From: Zygnema cylindricum
Lineage: Eukaryota > Streptophyta > Zygnematophyceae > Zygnematales > Zygnemataceae
Reading direction: 5' to 3'
Length of the DNA: 64,000 nucleotides
Assembly: GCA_037447655.1 (NCBI GenBank)
Contig: JBBHKE010000123.1
Span: 1-64,000, forward strand
This document shows positions 46,870-58,699 of the stretch, piece by piece. Each line of letters begins with the position of its first letter. The stretch's first letter is position 1. Position numbers and translations under genes: made by a program. The notes beneath the pieces are model-generated. The model was not told the origin of the DNA. It worked only from the letters and a program-made list of their open reading frames with translations, and made no database searches.

Positions 46870-47863
46870 TCACAAGAGCCTTTTCTTTCTTGTTGGAGGT
46901 CCGCCGATTTGCACCTGCTTTAACGAAAGTTCATTTAGCTTAGTGCACTCCGCCATATAGTGCCCTGGTTTCTTAAAAAAATGACACAAACCCTTGGGAG
47001 CCCTTGGTCCTAACTCCTCGATCTGATTTTTCTGCCCCCCTCCTCCATAATTTCCGACCGGTTTCCTAGAATCGTTGTTTCTCCTATCGGTCCCAGCTGC
47101 CAAAGCTTGCCCACTCTTTCCTCCCCTTCGGATCTCAATCCTGTTCTCCCGAACGAGAATCATTTTTACCACTTATTTCCATATCCACCTTGAGTGTGGC
47201 AAGTCCTGCAGATAGTTGACTATGTTCTGGAACTCATATGGTAACTTCATGAGTAAGCACTTAACCTTCATCTTTTCAGTTTCAACCTGTTCAGCACTCT
47301 CTAGCTCTAGGAAAAGTGTTGCGAGCTCATTACAAAAATCCAACATCTTTACCCACTTGTATACATATGCGTTAATTTTCTGATCAGCCAACTGCTGTTG
47401 CTCACTCGTACTACTTTTGTACATCTCTATGAGAGCCACCCAAAGATCGGATGCCCTCTCTAACTGCAAATGAGGAGATGTAAGCCCTTGAGTGAGATGG
47501 CGGAGGATGAAGTGCTTTGCCGCCATATTGTTGTAGTCTCAGGTATCGGTATCATTCTCCTCATTTCTCGGAATAGCTGACATGAATACTGAACCGGTTG
47601 CTATAGGTGTGATCGTCTCTTTTTCTTTCTTTTGTCCACCACCTCTCTTTCCTTTGTCTCCTTCGTTGGAGATGGATCTGCATCTCTGGTAAAATCTGCT
47701 TCCTCCAACCCCAGGAGGGATGCCAAGACTGGATGGACACCTCACTCGTCCACTTACTATTCCCCAAAACCTTTTCTCACATAGAGCTCCTGTTATCAAA
47801 CTCTCCCTGTATGTGAAGCCGGTTCCATTTAAGATGAGCACCCTAGAGGGTGGGTACGTAACT
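46870..47863 (-). pseudogene. Copia-3 gag remnant
   Basis: Read from the LTR edge the frame is (T)YPPSRVLILNGTGFTYRES, equivalent to copia-2, but the LTR start codon is now ATA and the primer-site ATG is ACG. Further on: GALCEKRFWGIVSGR, MAAKHFILRHLTQGL (47526), and the knuckle CHFFKKPGHYMAEC (46990-46950), in which the second Cys is Phe. Confidence 0.85.
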
Positions 47864-48909
47864 TGTAACTCTGAGACCTCTATAGGTCCTCAGAGTTGGC
47901 AGCTCACATTGAGCCTATATGATAACCCTCACCCCTTTGTGTTTCAGCATGAATAATGCCACCCTGGCAGACAAAACCTCTAACCAACTTCACCACTGTG
48001 AAGGCAAGACTCCCCTGAGTCTATAGCAAAAAGAATCTTTGAATTTGCTCCCCTGAGCAGTAAGTTATGGAGGGTCAAAGTTGACCTTTTGTATAGAAGC
48101 TCTCAAAGAGAGGGTCCTATTTACCAAATTTTCCTAAGCTCTATCCCTCTCTAAAACTCTATCTAATGAAGTACATCACCAATCAAAATAGTGTGTCGTA
48201 CAAAAAAGTACAGGTGTCGGTATACTTTCTGTACGACCATTGTATGAAATGGCCAATCTGACAAAACATGTCCTATCTGGATTCGTTCTTGTAATCCCCG
48301 GAGATGCCGTAATCCAACGCGGTTGTGCCACGGGTCAATCGATGTGGCGGTGACCAAAAATCGCCAAAATCGTATTCCGCGATCTCGGCATTCTTCGCGG
48401 CTGTCCGATCAAAACCGGGTTTTAATCGTAGACGTCATAAATCGTTGCGGGATATTTATTTCGTCGTCGAAACAAAATGTGCAGTATACATTTCGTATTC
48501 ATACCGTACTCCGTACTTTACAAAACTATATCTATGCGTGACGTCTATAGTTTTAGTTAAATGAATTTTTTCACGCTTTACATATTAAATATTTGTCAAA
48601 CGCTATATGTCTTAGCACTGATCTTGGACTTGTAGGATAAAGCTAACCGCTAACGGCTAGCTTGAAAGACGGTAGGTACCAGGATCAAAACTTAGGTCTG
48701 TCAAGTACTCTTTTAGTAAATCTACTAAAACATTTGTCTGTCTCTCTCTAGATAGCACAGGCAGCCATGGCTCTATCTCCCTCTTCAAATTCAGTGATTG
48801 GGACCAGTGTGGGAGCTCAAGAGAGGAGTTAAAGGCAGACTGCCTCGACTTCTTTTCTGCAATTTATTTTAAACCTAGAAAATACTAAAAAGAACCATTT
48901 ATTTCTACA
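47864..48909 (-). repeat. Copia-3 5' LTR
   Basis: 1046 bp, the same length as the copia-2 LTR and clearly related along its whole length but more diverged. It ends ATTTCTACA at 48909. The primer site at 47850-47863 (GGTGGGTACGTAACT on the plus strand) is a mutated half-tRNA match. Confidence 0.92.
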
Positions 48910-49074
48910 CCTGCAACCTATGTTTTGTAAGAGCTGTGTCTTCTGCTTGTATTCTCATCTTCTTGAGGCAGCCATGGTTGCTTGCTATTTGTCAGTGACT
49001 ACGACAAGTATGAGAACTGTAGAATGACCATAGACTGACTAAAGTGATAGGTTATAAAACACCGTTTTTCAACA

Positions 49075-49584
49075 CTCCTCTTATTTTCTAGTCTATCTTT
49101 TCTTTCAGTCCACACTTCTCCATTCAAAATATCAATTTGGGAGAAGGAACCGGCTTAGTCAATATATCTGCTACCATTTCTCCATCTAGTCTATATTCCA
49201 AACTAATTATTTTATTCTCAACCTTCTCTCTAACAAAGCTCAAAAAATTATCCACATGTTTTGCTTAAAGTGATGTTTAGGGTTTGCTGCAATTGCAATC
49301 GCAGCTTGATTATCACAAAACATCTTTTGCACTCCATTTTTTATATATACAAGTTCTTGAAGCAAAGATTTCACCCACATTAATTCTTTCACTGCCGAAC
49401 AAAAGGCTATGTACTCAGCCTCCATGGTGGACTGAGCAATCAACTTTTGGTTCTTGCTGCTCCAACAGCAAGCTCCATTCCCAACATACAACACATACCC
49501 AGAAATACACCTCCTCATTATAGCATCCCCATAAGTGGCATCACTCCAAGTGGTGATGTCAGTATTATCCCCTCCCAAATGCAA
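49075..49584 (-). pseudogene. Copia-4 RNase H
   Basis: Open in 49240-49584: DITTWSDATYGDA, STMEAEYIAFCSAVKEL, FCDNQAAIAIAANPKHHF, so the RNase H acids are present. A one-base shift after HFKQNMW, near 49255, breaks the tail, which continues toward 49130 in another frame. Confidence 0.88.
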
Positions 49585-51057
49585 TCACAAATCTCTCGTT
49601 GTTATGAAGTATCGCATGACCCTTTTGGCCGCTTCCCAATCTTTCTTCTTAGGATCATTCAGACTCCTACTTAAAACCCTTACAGCTGTAGCTATATCAA
49701 GACGAGTACAGTTAATAAAATAGATCAAACTACTAATAACCTGTCTGTACAGAATAGTTTGCATGAACTTCCTTTCCTTAGGTCCTAACTCATTATCTAA
49801 GATCAACACTCCCTCTTGTGAGCTCCCCTTATTTCCCTTCTTTAAGTTCATTGGAGTCGTATAATTGTTTACTTTATCCATTTGAAATTTTTCAAGCATA
49901 TTCCCTATTGCTCCTTTTTGTGTTATTCTAATTGTTTTCTTCTCTCTATCCCTTTCCATCTAAATTCTCAAAATGTACTTAGCCTCTCCCAAGTCTTTCA
50001 TTTCAAATTTACTCTTTAGATCATTTTTCAAGCCATCAATTTTCTCCATTGATTTACTCAAAACAAGCAAATCATCCACATAGTTAGCAATGAAAATTAT
50101 ACCTTCCTCATCCTCTAATATATAGATGGAATGATCCGAACTGATTCGGATATATCCCAAACTTAATAGAAACTCGTCTTGCTTCTTATTCAATTACTTT
50201 AGTCCCTAAAGGGTTTTTATGAATCTGCAAACCTTACTTTCTTCTCCTTTCTCCACAAATCCTTGTGGTTGTCGCATGAAAATCTCTTCTTCTTATTCTT
50301 CGAGCAAAAAAGCGGTTTTTATAACCATTTGGTGCACTTCCATGTCTTCCGGTGCCGCTAGACTAAGTAGAATCAGGACGGAGGGAAATTTAACAACCAG
50401 AGCGAGGGTCTCCTCATAGTCGATTCCCTCGTTCTGTGTGAACCCCTTTGCCACTAATCTGGTCTTTTATCGCTCGATAGTGTTATCCGGGTTGAGTTTC
50501 AACTTAAATACCCACTTGCATCCTACCGGCTTTCTGTCCGGAGGACAATCCACCAACTCTCATGTGTTTGCTTCCATAATAGAAGCCATCTCATCATTAA
50601 TGGGTGTCGCCCATCTACTATTTTCTGGACAATTAATTGCCTTTGAGTTAGTCTGGGGTTCGCTCAAATGTGACAGTTTAGTTCCCTTGTTGTTTACTCG
50701 TCTCTCTTGAAGTCTCTTGCTGCTTCTCCTTCCTCTTTCAAACTCTGATGTTAGAATAGAGAGTAATCTCGAATTTCTCCAAACAACTTCATCTTCTTCC
50801 CTATCCGTAGAGTCCATCTTCGGACATTCATCGTCCATTTCCGGTCTTTCATCGTTTTCTTCCTCGATTTGGCCAGGCTGTGACTCCAAGAGAGGGTCAC
50901 TCTTTGTCAAATTTTTCTCTTCCTCTGCAAGGTCAGGCTGAACCGGAGTTTGGTTAGAAGAATCTGAATCTAACTCATTTTCGGATTGAATTCTAATTCT
51001 AACTGGTTTAGTGTATTTAAAGGGATCTATGTACCTTCTTTCATCCATGACTACCAA
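49585..51057 (-). pseudogene. Copia-4 reverse transcriptase remnant with linker
   Basis: Pieces in order: the acidic linker 50560-51057 (DEGDERPEMD-like, ending SIMEANT); a degraded RT N-terminus 50220-50560; 49960-50193 with DQDEFLLSLGYIRISS-type sequence and an intact NYVDDLLVLSKS; and 49585-49959 with ITQKGAIGNMLEKFQMDK, CTRLDIATAVRVLSRSLN and KRVMRYF. Stops between the pieces show decay. Confidence 0.85.
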
Positions 51058-52320
51058 GTAATTTACTAGAATTATGTATTCTCTTCCAAGATCATAAACT
51101 CTATATCCCTTACATTTTAATCATATCGAAGTAGGTATCTCGGTTTTCCCCTTACATCTAACTTTCATTCAGATTTTTCTGTGTTTAGACTAAACACTTG
51201 ACTTTTGAACACCTTTAAATGTGAAATATTAGGTTTTCTCCCGGTCTATCTTTCATAAGGTGTTTGTCCTTTTACCGCCAAGGTAAAGACCCTATTTTTG
51301 AGATAGTTAGCACAATTCATAGCTTCTGCCCAAAAACGTTTTCTTATCTTTTAATCCGACAACATACTACGGGCACTATCACTTAATGTCCGATTTAGTC
51401 TCTCGGCTAAACCATTTTGTTATAGGTTCTTTGGAACAATCTTTCGGTGTTGAACCCCTTCCTCTTTCAAGAAATCCTTAAACTCAATAGAAGTGTATTC
51501 CCCCCCATTATCACTCCTCCCTCTCTTTATAAGTGTCTCATGAAGCTTTTCACTCCATGCTTAATACTCTTTTAAATAAGCCAAAGCCTCATATTTGTTT
51601 TTCAAGAAATATACTCTAGATTATCTTGACCAATCATCAGTGATTGTAAGCATAAACCATTTTCTTCCAACTGATGGCACTTTGGCCTGTCCCCATACAT
51701 TAGTTTGAACTAGATCTCAAACCTTTTCACCCTTATATGTTGCGGTTTTTGGAAAAGGCAATCTGTGGGATTTACCATGAGCTTATCCACTACAATCATC
51801 CAAGGTCTCATTATCTCCAAAATGTATTCCCTCTACTACACCCATTTTCTTCATTTCTTTCAATCTATCTAGATGCACATGTCCCAATCTTATATGCCAC
51901 ATCATCAAACCACTTACACTAGCATAGTAAACTCTCGTACTTCCATTACTCAAATTCAGCCTAAACATTCCTTGGCTACCCTTTTCAACTGTGAAGTACA
52001 CTTTATTCTCAGAGCTAACAACAAAGACTTCTTTTTAAGTTGTAGTATCAAAACCCTTATCATCTAAGACCGACGTAGAGATAAGATTCATGTTCAACTC
52101 TATAATAAAAAGAACATCAGAGAAAGTGACTATAGATATCTTTCAATCAACTAAGACTCTCAAATCCATTGGTCCCAGTGAGTTAGTGGTTACAATTCTC
52201 CCATCCCCATACTCTATCTCTAAAATAGGGATTTTTCTCATTTTGGTAAACAATGGTTTTTCACTACACATATGCATAGAGGCTCCTGAATTAATAATCC
52301 ATTTTTTCTTAAAGAGCATC
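51058..52320 (-). pseudogene. Copia-4 protease and integrase remnant
   Basis: The protease site near 52295 reads WIINSGAS: the catalytic Asp is replaced by Asn. The integrase zinc region is open in 51783-52001 (RLGHVHLDRLKEMKKMG). The catalytic core, 51300-51780, is crossed by many stops but follows copia-2 in order. Confidence 0.82.
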
Positions 52321-52428
52321 TCTTACTCCTCGGAAAGCACACTTTTGCCTCCTTGGAATCTCCGACTCACCTATCACCTTCAGCTCCTCGTTGAGGAGAA
52401 GTGCTCCATCGTCCTCATCGAATTTGTC

Positions 52429-53436
52429 TCACATGAATTTTGTTGCCACAAATGTTTTTTGTTTTCTTCCGGCTGGTTTTGCGATCGGTTCTTCCTTAAA
52501 TCTCAGCTTTGTCACTTTAGTACATTCTGCCATGTAGTGTCCCAACCTCTTACAAAAGTGACAAAGCCCCTTCAAAGGACTCGATCCAAATCCGTCCGAT
52601 TGGTTTCCTCTTCCTCCTCCACCAAAGTTCCCATAAGGTTTCTTGGAAACATTATCCCCCCAATTAGTTTCAACAACTAGTGCTTGAACACTCTTTCCTC
52701 CTCTCCGAATCTCAATTGTGTTTTCCCAAACAAACATCATCCCCACAACGGAGTTCAAGATCCATCGATGATCTGGCATATCCTGAACCCTATTAACAAT
52801 GTTTTCATAGTCATCTGGGATTTTCATCAACAAAGTATTCACTTTCTCTTTCTCAGCCTCCCTATTTCCTGCACTCTCCAACTCCATAAATAACCCGACC
52901 AAGTCATTACAAAAATCAAACATCTTTCCCCCTTTGTACACATATGCCTGTACCTTTTGATCTGCCAATTTGTGCTGCTGAATCGTACCGCTCTAGTAAA
53001 TGTTGACAAAAGCCTCCCACAACTCGTCAGCCCTGTCCACATGAAGATGAGGTGTAGCCACTGCTTGAGTGAGACACTCGAGAATAAAATGAGTCGCCAG
53101 AGATTTCACTATCATTTGCCTCGGTTTTTTGAACATCTGCTACGGGAACTGATCTAGCAACCATCGGTGTGAGTTTCACCTTCCCCTTCTCCTTCCCTCT
53201 ATCAAACATGATGCTTTTTCCAATATCCCCTACAACCTCTTCCCCGACAGATCCTACTGTGAATCGAGATCCTCCATACCCTAGTGGAACTCCAAATATT
53301 GCAGATGGTCGACGCACATTGCCACTCACAATGCCCCATAGCCGTTTTACCAAACAATGCACCCCTCATCATGGTTTCCCAATAAATGAACACTGTTCCA
53401 ATGAAAATGGGCACTCTAGAGGGTGGGGCTATAACC
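52429..53436 (-). pseudogene. Copia-4 gag remnant
   Basis: From the LTR edge: (I)APPSRVPIFIGTVFIYW then ETMMRGAL, in the same frame relation to the primer site as copia-2. The LTR ATG is kept (MEVTKL) but a TAG follows at about 53439. The primer-site ATG is now ATA. The second half is open in 52429-52968 and holds an intact knuckle CHFCKRLGHYMAEC (52565-52525). Confidence 0.85.
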
Positions 53437-54543
53437 TATAATTTTGTGACCTCCATTGGTACACAGATTGTCCAGCTTATATGAAGCCTCTAAGATAATA
53501 TTTACAATTTTGACTCTTGCAATGAGTAAGTGCCACCTTGGCACGCAAAAACTCTGACCCACTCCACCCTTAGGTAGCTAGGACTCCCCTGAGTCTCGAG
53601 CAAAAAAAAATCATTGAAATTGCTAACCTTAGCATTAAGTTATGGTTGTTTAAAGATAACATATTTTTACAGATGGCCTTTGGGAGAGAGGGCTTTTAAA
53701 AAATTGTTTAAGTACTAGAAACCTACTAATAACTCCTCTATACCAATCAAAACATTGTACGCTAAATAATGTACATACAAAGTAAGTTAGCCGTCGTACT
53801 TTATGCATTGAAATATTCGGCACCACTCTCGGTCTGCCACGTGGCAAATAAGTCGTCTCCATTCTGTCTCTTTTTTCTGTGGCATCTTATGTGATGGTGC
53901 CACCTGTCATCTTACTCCACTTTGGCGAAGTTCTCTAAAGAAACCTTTCCTGCATGCCGGCACTCACGCGTTCCGTCTGTTTGTAATTCGGCGATCAATG
54001 TTGGTCGTTCGATCTGGTGGCGCGCATAATAATGTTGACCGTTGACATTCAACAGTCATTGTTCCATGTTGATCGTTGATTTTCTACGGTTGTCATCGCA
54101 TTTGACCATTGATTTCCGTCTTAGTTTAAGAACTGTTGATCGCGAAACGACATTTGATTTCGTTTTGTTCATTTTGTGCGGTACAGTATTTCCTGCGATA
54201 CTGTACGTTTCTATGTTTCTTTTTGTTTCGTAAGCCACTAAATGGAATGTGTCGCCGCGTCACTATTTAAATACTTATCAAATACAACGTGGGTATCGAT
54301 TCATCAAGACCTACTGGATAAGGCTGACGGCTATTCTATACGGTTGTCATCCGGATGTCACAGGATCAAATCCGGTTCCTGGCAGCCTATCTTTTGCAAG
54401 AGCTATGTCTTGTGCCTGTCTTCTCATCTGCGTGAAGCAGCCATGGCTGCCTGCTAGTTCTCAGTGACTACGACAAGTATGAGAATTGTAGAATGCCCAT
54501 AGATTGACTAAGAAGATAGATTATAAAATACCCTTTTTCAACA
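53437..54543 (-). repeat. Copia-4 5' LTR
   Basis: 1107 bp, starting next to a degraded primer site (GGTGGGGCTATAACC, plus strand) and ending TTTTTCAACA. It keeps the tRNA-like patch near 54320-54390 seen in the LTRs of copia-2 and copia-3. Confidence 0.88.
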
Positions 54544-54692
54544 CATGGAGCTCTGTCTTGTGCCTGTCTTCTCATCTGCGTGATACAGCCATGGCTGCCT
54601 GCTAGTTCTCAGTGACTACGACAAGTATGAGAATTGTAGAATGCCCACAGACTGACTAATAAAATAGATAATAAAATACCCTTTTTCAACAC
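54405..54692. repeat. Tandem duplication of the copia-4 LTR end
   Basis: About 142 bp (GAGCTATGTCTTGTGCCTG ... TTTTTCAACACATG) occurs twice in a row at 54405-54546 and 54547-54693 with few differences. The second copy lies outside the canonical LTR edge. Confidence 0.9.
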
Positions 54693-54808
54693 ATGGGGCT
54701 GTACCCTTAAGGTGGTAATCCATAGTCACACAAATCTTTATAATCTAGGTGTCTCAAATTTACAATTTTTGTAATCGACCACCCACCTCAACCTCGATAA
54801 CTTGGTTA

Positions 54809-55962
54809 GGGTGTGTGCCCATGTAATTGAAACTTTAGAATATTACTTTGGACTTTAGCACACATTTTATGGTGTATTTTTCAAAGTGTTCCTATGTTAA
54901 ACATTACTTGCGGCTTCATTACTTCAAATATGTGATAGTTGTAGACGTTGCCAATATCATGCGACACCTATAGACGCCAACAAACTGGGGACATTTGTAG
55001 ACGCTAACAAACTGCAAACATTTGTATACTTCCACACGTGGACATCATAAGCAATCGCCTACGTCTACAAAAATGGCGATGGTTGTAGACGTAGAGGTTT
55101 TTTGTGAAATTGTTGATATTTAGGGTTTTATGACATAGTGAAGCCATGATACCTTCTGACGTCATTAGTACATAAACTTTCCGCCATGGCTTCCCAATTT
55201 CTTTTTCTTATCTTTTATCATTCGATATGCCATCAAACTAAGACCAAAAATATTCAAAATAAAAAACTTTCATTTAACACTTTTATTGCTGCATTTCACT
55301 TAGAGAAGAGAGAAAGAGGAGCGGTCGAGTGAGAATGAGGGGGAGAGATGAAGACGATGTAAAATTTTGCAAAGGAGTAAAGGAATGAAAGTGGAGGTCG
55401 GAGACCCCCACGATTTTTTTTCCAAACATGCTTGTCATTTTTGTACGTACATGCGCGTGATGAATAAATCGTGAATCTATTCGATGATCATATCGTCAGT
55501 TTAATTCTCAATCGAAGGATGTGCAACTCAACCGTGTTACTTATTTTTTCATTTTGCGACCAATACAATATGGGTCTTAAGGTCATATTGTATGTTTTGC
55601 GTACAATAGGCATATCGTGTGGGCCTACTTTCACACATTTTTGAACTATGGTTCAAAAATTTCCGAATACGTTTCACGTGTGCAATACCATTTTGCGAAT
55701 TCGTCAATGGTGTATTATTTAGTTAAAACCAGGTCGCGATTTGATTCCAGTACAAGTGTGTAGATGAGCTGGCGTGACGTGGAAGTGGGGTCAAAATGAT
55801 AATAACGCCAAATTGACTTACTTTCCAAAGTTCCAAAATGACGCAAATTGTACTTTGGTTTTTGCCCATTTATCATACGACTTAAGATTTTCTCGTTGCA
55901 AGTCCCATTTTTTGTGAAGAAGATAGGAAAAAACCCTTACTTAAACACATTGGCACACACCC
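54809..55962. mobile_element. PIF-2: non-autonomous PIF/Harbinger element
   Basis: 1154 bp with inverted ends GGGTGTGTGCCCATGTAA and (other strand) GGGTGTGTGCCAATGTGT, bordered by TTA at 54806-54808 and 55963-55965. The ends and first about 100 bases match those of PIF-1, so PIF-1 transposase could have moved it. There is no transposase. The interior has short repeats of TTGTAGACG and GCCAACAAACTG near 54950-55090. Confidence 0.88.
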
Positions 55963-56200
55963 TTATTGAATTTCAAAACCAATTGAAGCGAATCGATGAA
56001 TATCCAACGGTCATTATTACCTCCCAAATTTTTGTAGAATATTGTTAAGATTAGGTGTAATTATTTTTGGTAATAAAAACAAAATAATGGTACGTTAAAG
56101 TACAAAGTGTTACGTATTTTTGTAAGCAACTCACTTTTAGTCCGTTGGAGCTTCCCCCAAAATTAAACCGAGACTTTGACCATACTAGCCGTACTTACGC

Positions 56201-57180
56201 ATAGATGTCTCATGCGCATAAAAAGCATGCATGAAACGCCAAAGAAATAACGAATATGCACATGAAATAAAGTTCAAAAATTATAAAATGCGTTGATCGA
56301 CTTTGACTCCATACAAAAAATAAAAATTAAAAAATAGTAAAACATTTAATCGATAACGAAAAATACGATGACAACTTAATCAGAATTTCAAAAAGTTCTA
56401 AACGAAAACCAAAACGATTCGCTAAATGCTGAACCTACACCCAGAGATCAAACTGTCACTTTGCCAGCGACAAGACTGCCTCCTCGCTGGACTTGTGGCC
56501 AGTGCTGAGGCAACGCCGGCGACTTGTCAGCGCCATGCTGGCGATTGCCCCTATTACAACATGTCACCATTCACAAATTTACAATTGAAGTAAAAAATAA
56601 CCATTTTTGAATGTCAAAATTGACTAATGACAAAATCATAATTGAAAAAAAAATATCCATTTCTGTATGTCAACATTCAATAATGATAAATTCAAAATTG
56701 AAGCAAAAAATTACCAATTTTGTATTTCAAATTAGATAATGAATAAATCATAATTGAAAAAAAAAATCCAACATATCCCTTTGGAGCCTTAACATGCTCC
56801 CATTTTGTTCCTCGAGGCCTAGACATGGCTCCTGTGAAGAGGTTCGTGGAAGCTTCAAGTGTGGCTTCAATCGAGCCTTAAGTGGCGGATTCAATGGCGG
56901 CTTCGTTGTAATGATAAACCGTACAAATTTCTTTCAAACTACGCAAGCGAAAATGAAACGTCACTTTTCAAAACTTTCAGTACATTGTATTTGTACTGTA
57001 CAATTTTCTTTCAAACTTCTTGCGCGAAAATAAAACGTCTCTTTTTTAAAACTTCCGTACATAATATTCGTACGTTTTATCCGTATGAAAAGTATACACA
57101 TTTAACGAATGATTCAAAATCTAGAAAAAAAAACAAAATTTCGTAAAAATGTCCAAATCCGTACGAATGAGACATCTATG
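56201..57180. mobile_element. Short-TIR DNA element (family C)
   Basis: Inverted ends around CATAGATGTCTCAT (left, 56200-56213) and ATGAGACATCTATG (right, 57167-57180). Outside, ACTAGCCGTACTTACGC on the left and ATGCTCATGGACTA on the right are adjacent in the related segments 62780-62822 and 63308-63350, which supports a real insertion. The interior includes a 62-bp tandem repeat (about 56580-56770) and no gene. Confidence 0.65.
56580..56770. repeat. AT-rich tandem repeat, about three copies of 60 bp
   Basis: Units share AATTGAARYAAAAAATNACC followed by ATTTTTGTATGTCAA-like sequence. Non-coding. Confidence 0.75.
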
Positions 57181-57183
57181 ATG

Positions 57184-57509
57184 CTCATGGACTACACCAA
57201 TTAAAGGTGAACCTCCATTAGGCGAAAAGTGAGGTTCATTACTGGAAAAAGTGCAGTTTCGTACAGGTACAACTCATATTCGTACATGGCCGTACTGTTT
57301 TTTTTTTTTAAACAGAATTATTGGAGATTCGTCAAGATTTTCTAAACATTTGGGCGACAACGTCGACCGTCCTATTATGGGTTTTCGAACCAGGCGGTCA
57401 CTTAGCTAGTCTCCTCCCTAAGTAGTCACCCCAGGGAGGAGACTACCTAGACACTGAACGTGTAAAGTTTTAACGCGTGGAATGGTCACTTGCGATCCAG
57501 TATAGAAAC
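57184..57509. other. No gene recognised
   Basis: About 325 bases between element ends. A short palindromic pair CTAGTCTCCTCCCT / GGGAGGAGACTAC occurs at 57407-57450. Confidence 0.5.
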
Positions 57510-58329
57510 TAGTGTTGGGTATCGAGGATTGTTTGCCGATATTCGATATATATCGAATTTCAAGTATCCGATAATCGATATATTGCTTCGATATATCGAA
57601 TATCAAATCATCGCGATATATTTGCAAAATATCGCCGATATATCGAAGCATAAAAAATAAATGAAAATTCTCACAGGTTTTCAAAGTCACGTGCCTTCGA
57701 ACAAAGTGACCGTAAAATCTTTGCCGATAAGAAATATGGTTTTTTCCGAAAGTCAGCATAGTGAAGGAGATCTCTGAGGTACATTGACGAGGTACACTTG
57801 TGAAGTACACGTACGTAATACGCAATTACGGTTTTCCATACTAAAATGGTCGGTTTCCAATGATTTTAGAGAGTTAATAGTCAAATTACGTGGAACCACT
57901 CATATCAGAACACTAATGTAAAAATTTATTTACAGACGATACGCGATGTACCCGACGCCTCTGTAATACATAAATTTTGTTGTCTGTACTACTAAAAAGA
58001 CCTCTTGATGTAGCCATACCCAAAATAAGTAATTATATGAATTACAGAATTCGTACTTTTTGTCGGTTACATTTTGGGGCGTCTACCTTTAAGCCATGGA
58101 ATGAAAATCACGTCGTACGTGGCGTATCAGACAATTTGTCTTTTACGCTAAAATAACATATTACATAAAAATATAAAATATTAAATTTAAAAAATACTAT
58201 ATATTGTGATATATATCGCGATAATTTATGTTGGTCTCGGTACGATTTATCGAGGATTCTGCTTGAACGATATTCGATATATCGACTATCAAATTATCGC
58301 GATATGAATTTACCTGATACCCAACACTA
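57510..58329. mobile_element. hAT-like non-autonomous element (hAT-3)
   Basis: 820 bp from TAGTGTTGGGTATCGAGG to CTGATACCCAACACTA. Flanks ATAGAAAC (57502-57509) and ATATAAAC (58330-58337) match at seven of eight positions, a slightly mutated 8-bp duplication. Both ends are rich in CGATATATCG words. No coding sequence. Confidence 0.82.
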
Positions 58330-58344
58330 ATATAAACCAGAGGT

Positions 58345-58495
58345 TGTAAAAGTCAAAATTTTACATAACCGAAACCGACAGTTTTTTTTTCAAAATTTGA
58401 GTAATCGACACCCGACCGAGTTATGTCACGCTCCAAAATTGTTAACCGTTAACCGACCCGCGTTTGCGAAAATAAAAATTAACCGAATCTCGTGT
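58345..58495. repeat. Dispersed module shared with 60142-60305
   Basis: About 150 bp (AAAGTCAAAA ... CCGAAACCGAC ... GTTAACCGTTAACCGAC) matches a segment within hAT-4 in the same orientation. Identity of the module is unknown. Confidence 0.75.
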
Positions 58496-58529
58496 TAAAG
58501 GGGGGGGGTTTAAAAAAAAAAAAAAAAAT

Positions 58530-58686
58530 TTCATTTTCGATATATCGTCGATACGATATTTCGGCGATATATTGGCGATATATCGCGATAACTTGGTTTT
58601 CGATATATCGAAGCGATATATCGATTATCGGGTACCTGAAATTCGATATATATCGAATATCGGCAATAGGTCCTCGATACCCAACA
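58530..58686. mobile_element. hAT-like right end, solitary
   Basis: Closely matches the right end of hAT-2 (about 2105-2241): GGGTACCTGAAATTCG, ATATCGGCAATAGGTCC, then TCGATACCCAACACTA. No partner left end lies at the proper place. It follows a G9/A16 tract at 58500-58527, possibly a truncation or repair scar. Confidence 0.75.
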
Positions 58687-58699
58687 CTACTAATAACGC

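Larger units (their letters stand above)
44104..48909 (-). mobile_element. Copia-3: decayed Ty1/copia element, 5' part
   Basis: Same lineage as copia-2. The 5' LTR is 47864-48909; gag-pol runs leftward to 44108 and, across the nested block 30349-44103, into the RNase H piece at 30094-30348. The 3' LTR is lost. It inserted into the 3' LTR of copia-4, leaving copia-4 sequence from 48910. Confidence 0.9.
48910..54692 (-). mobile_element. Copia-4: oldest copia of the stack, 3' LTR broken by copia-3
   Basis: Minus-strand copia of the copia-2 lineage. The 5' LTR is 53437-54543 plus a duplicated end to about 54692. Of the 3' LTR only the right 165 bp remain (48910-49074), followed by a purine tract (GAAAATAAGAGGAG on the minus strand). 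The left portion of that LTR was not found to the left of copia-3 and appears deleted. Confidence 0.9.

Noticed and set aside
54320-54390. Possible genuine tRNA gene in the copia-4 LTR
   Set aside because: Only a B-box-like word and partial stems are visible; acceptor pairing and an anticodon arm could not be built. Kept as a tRNA-like patch only.
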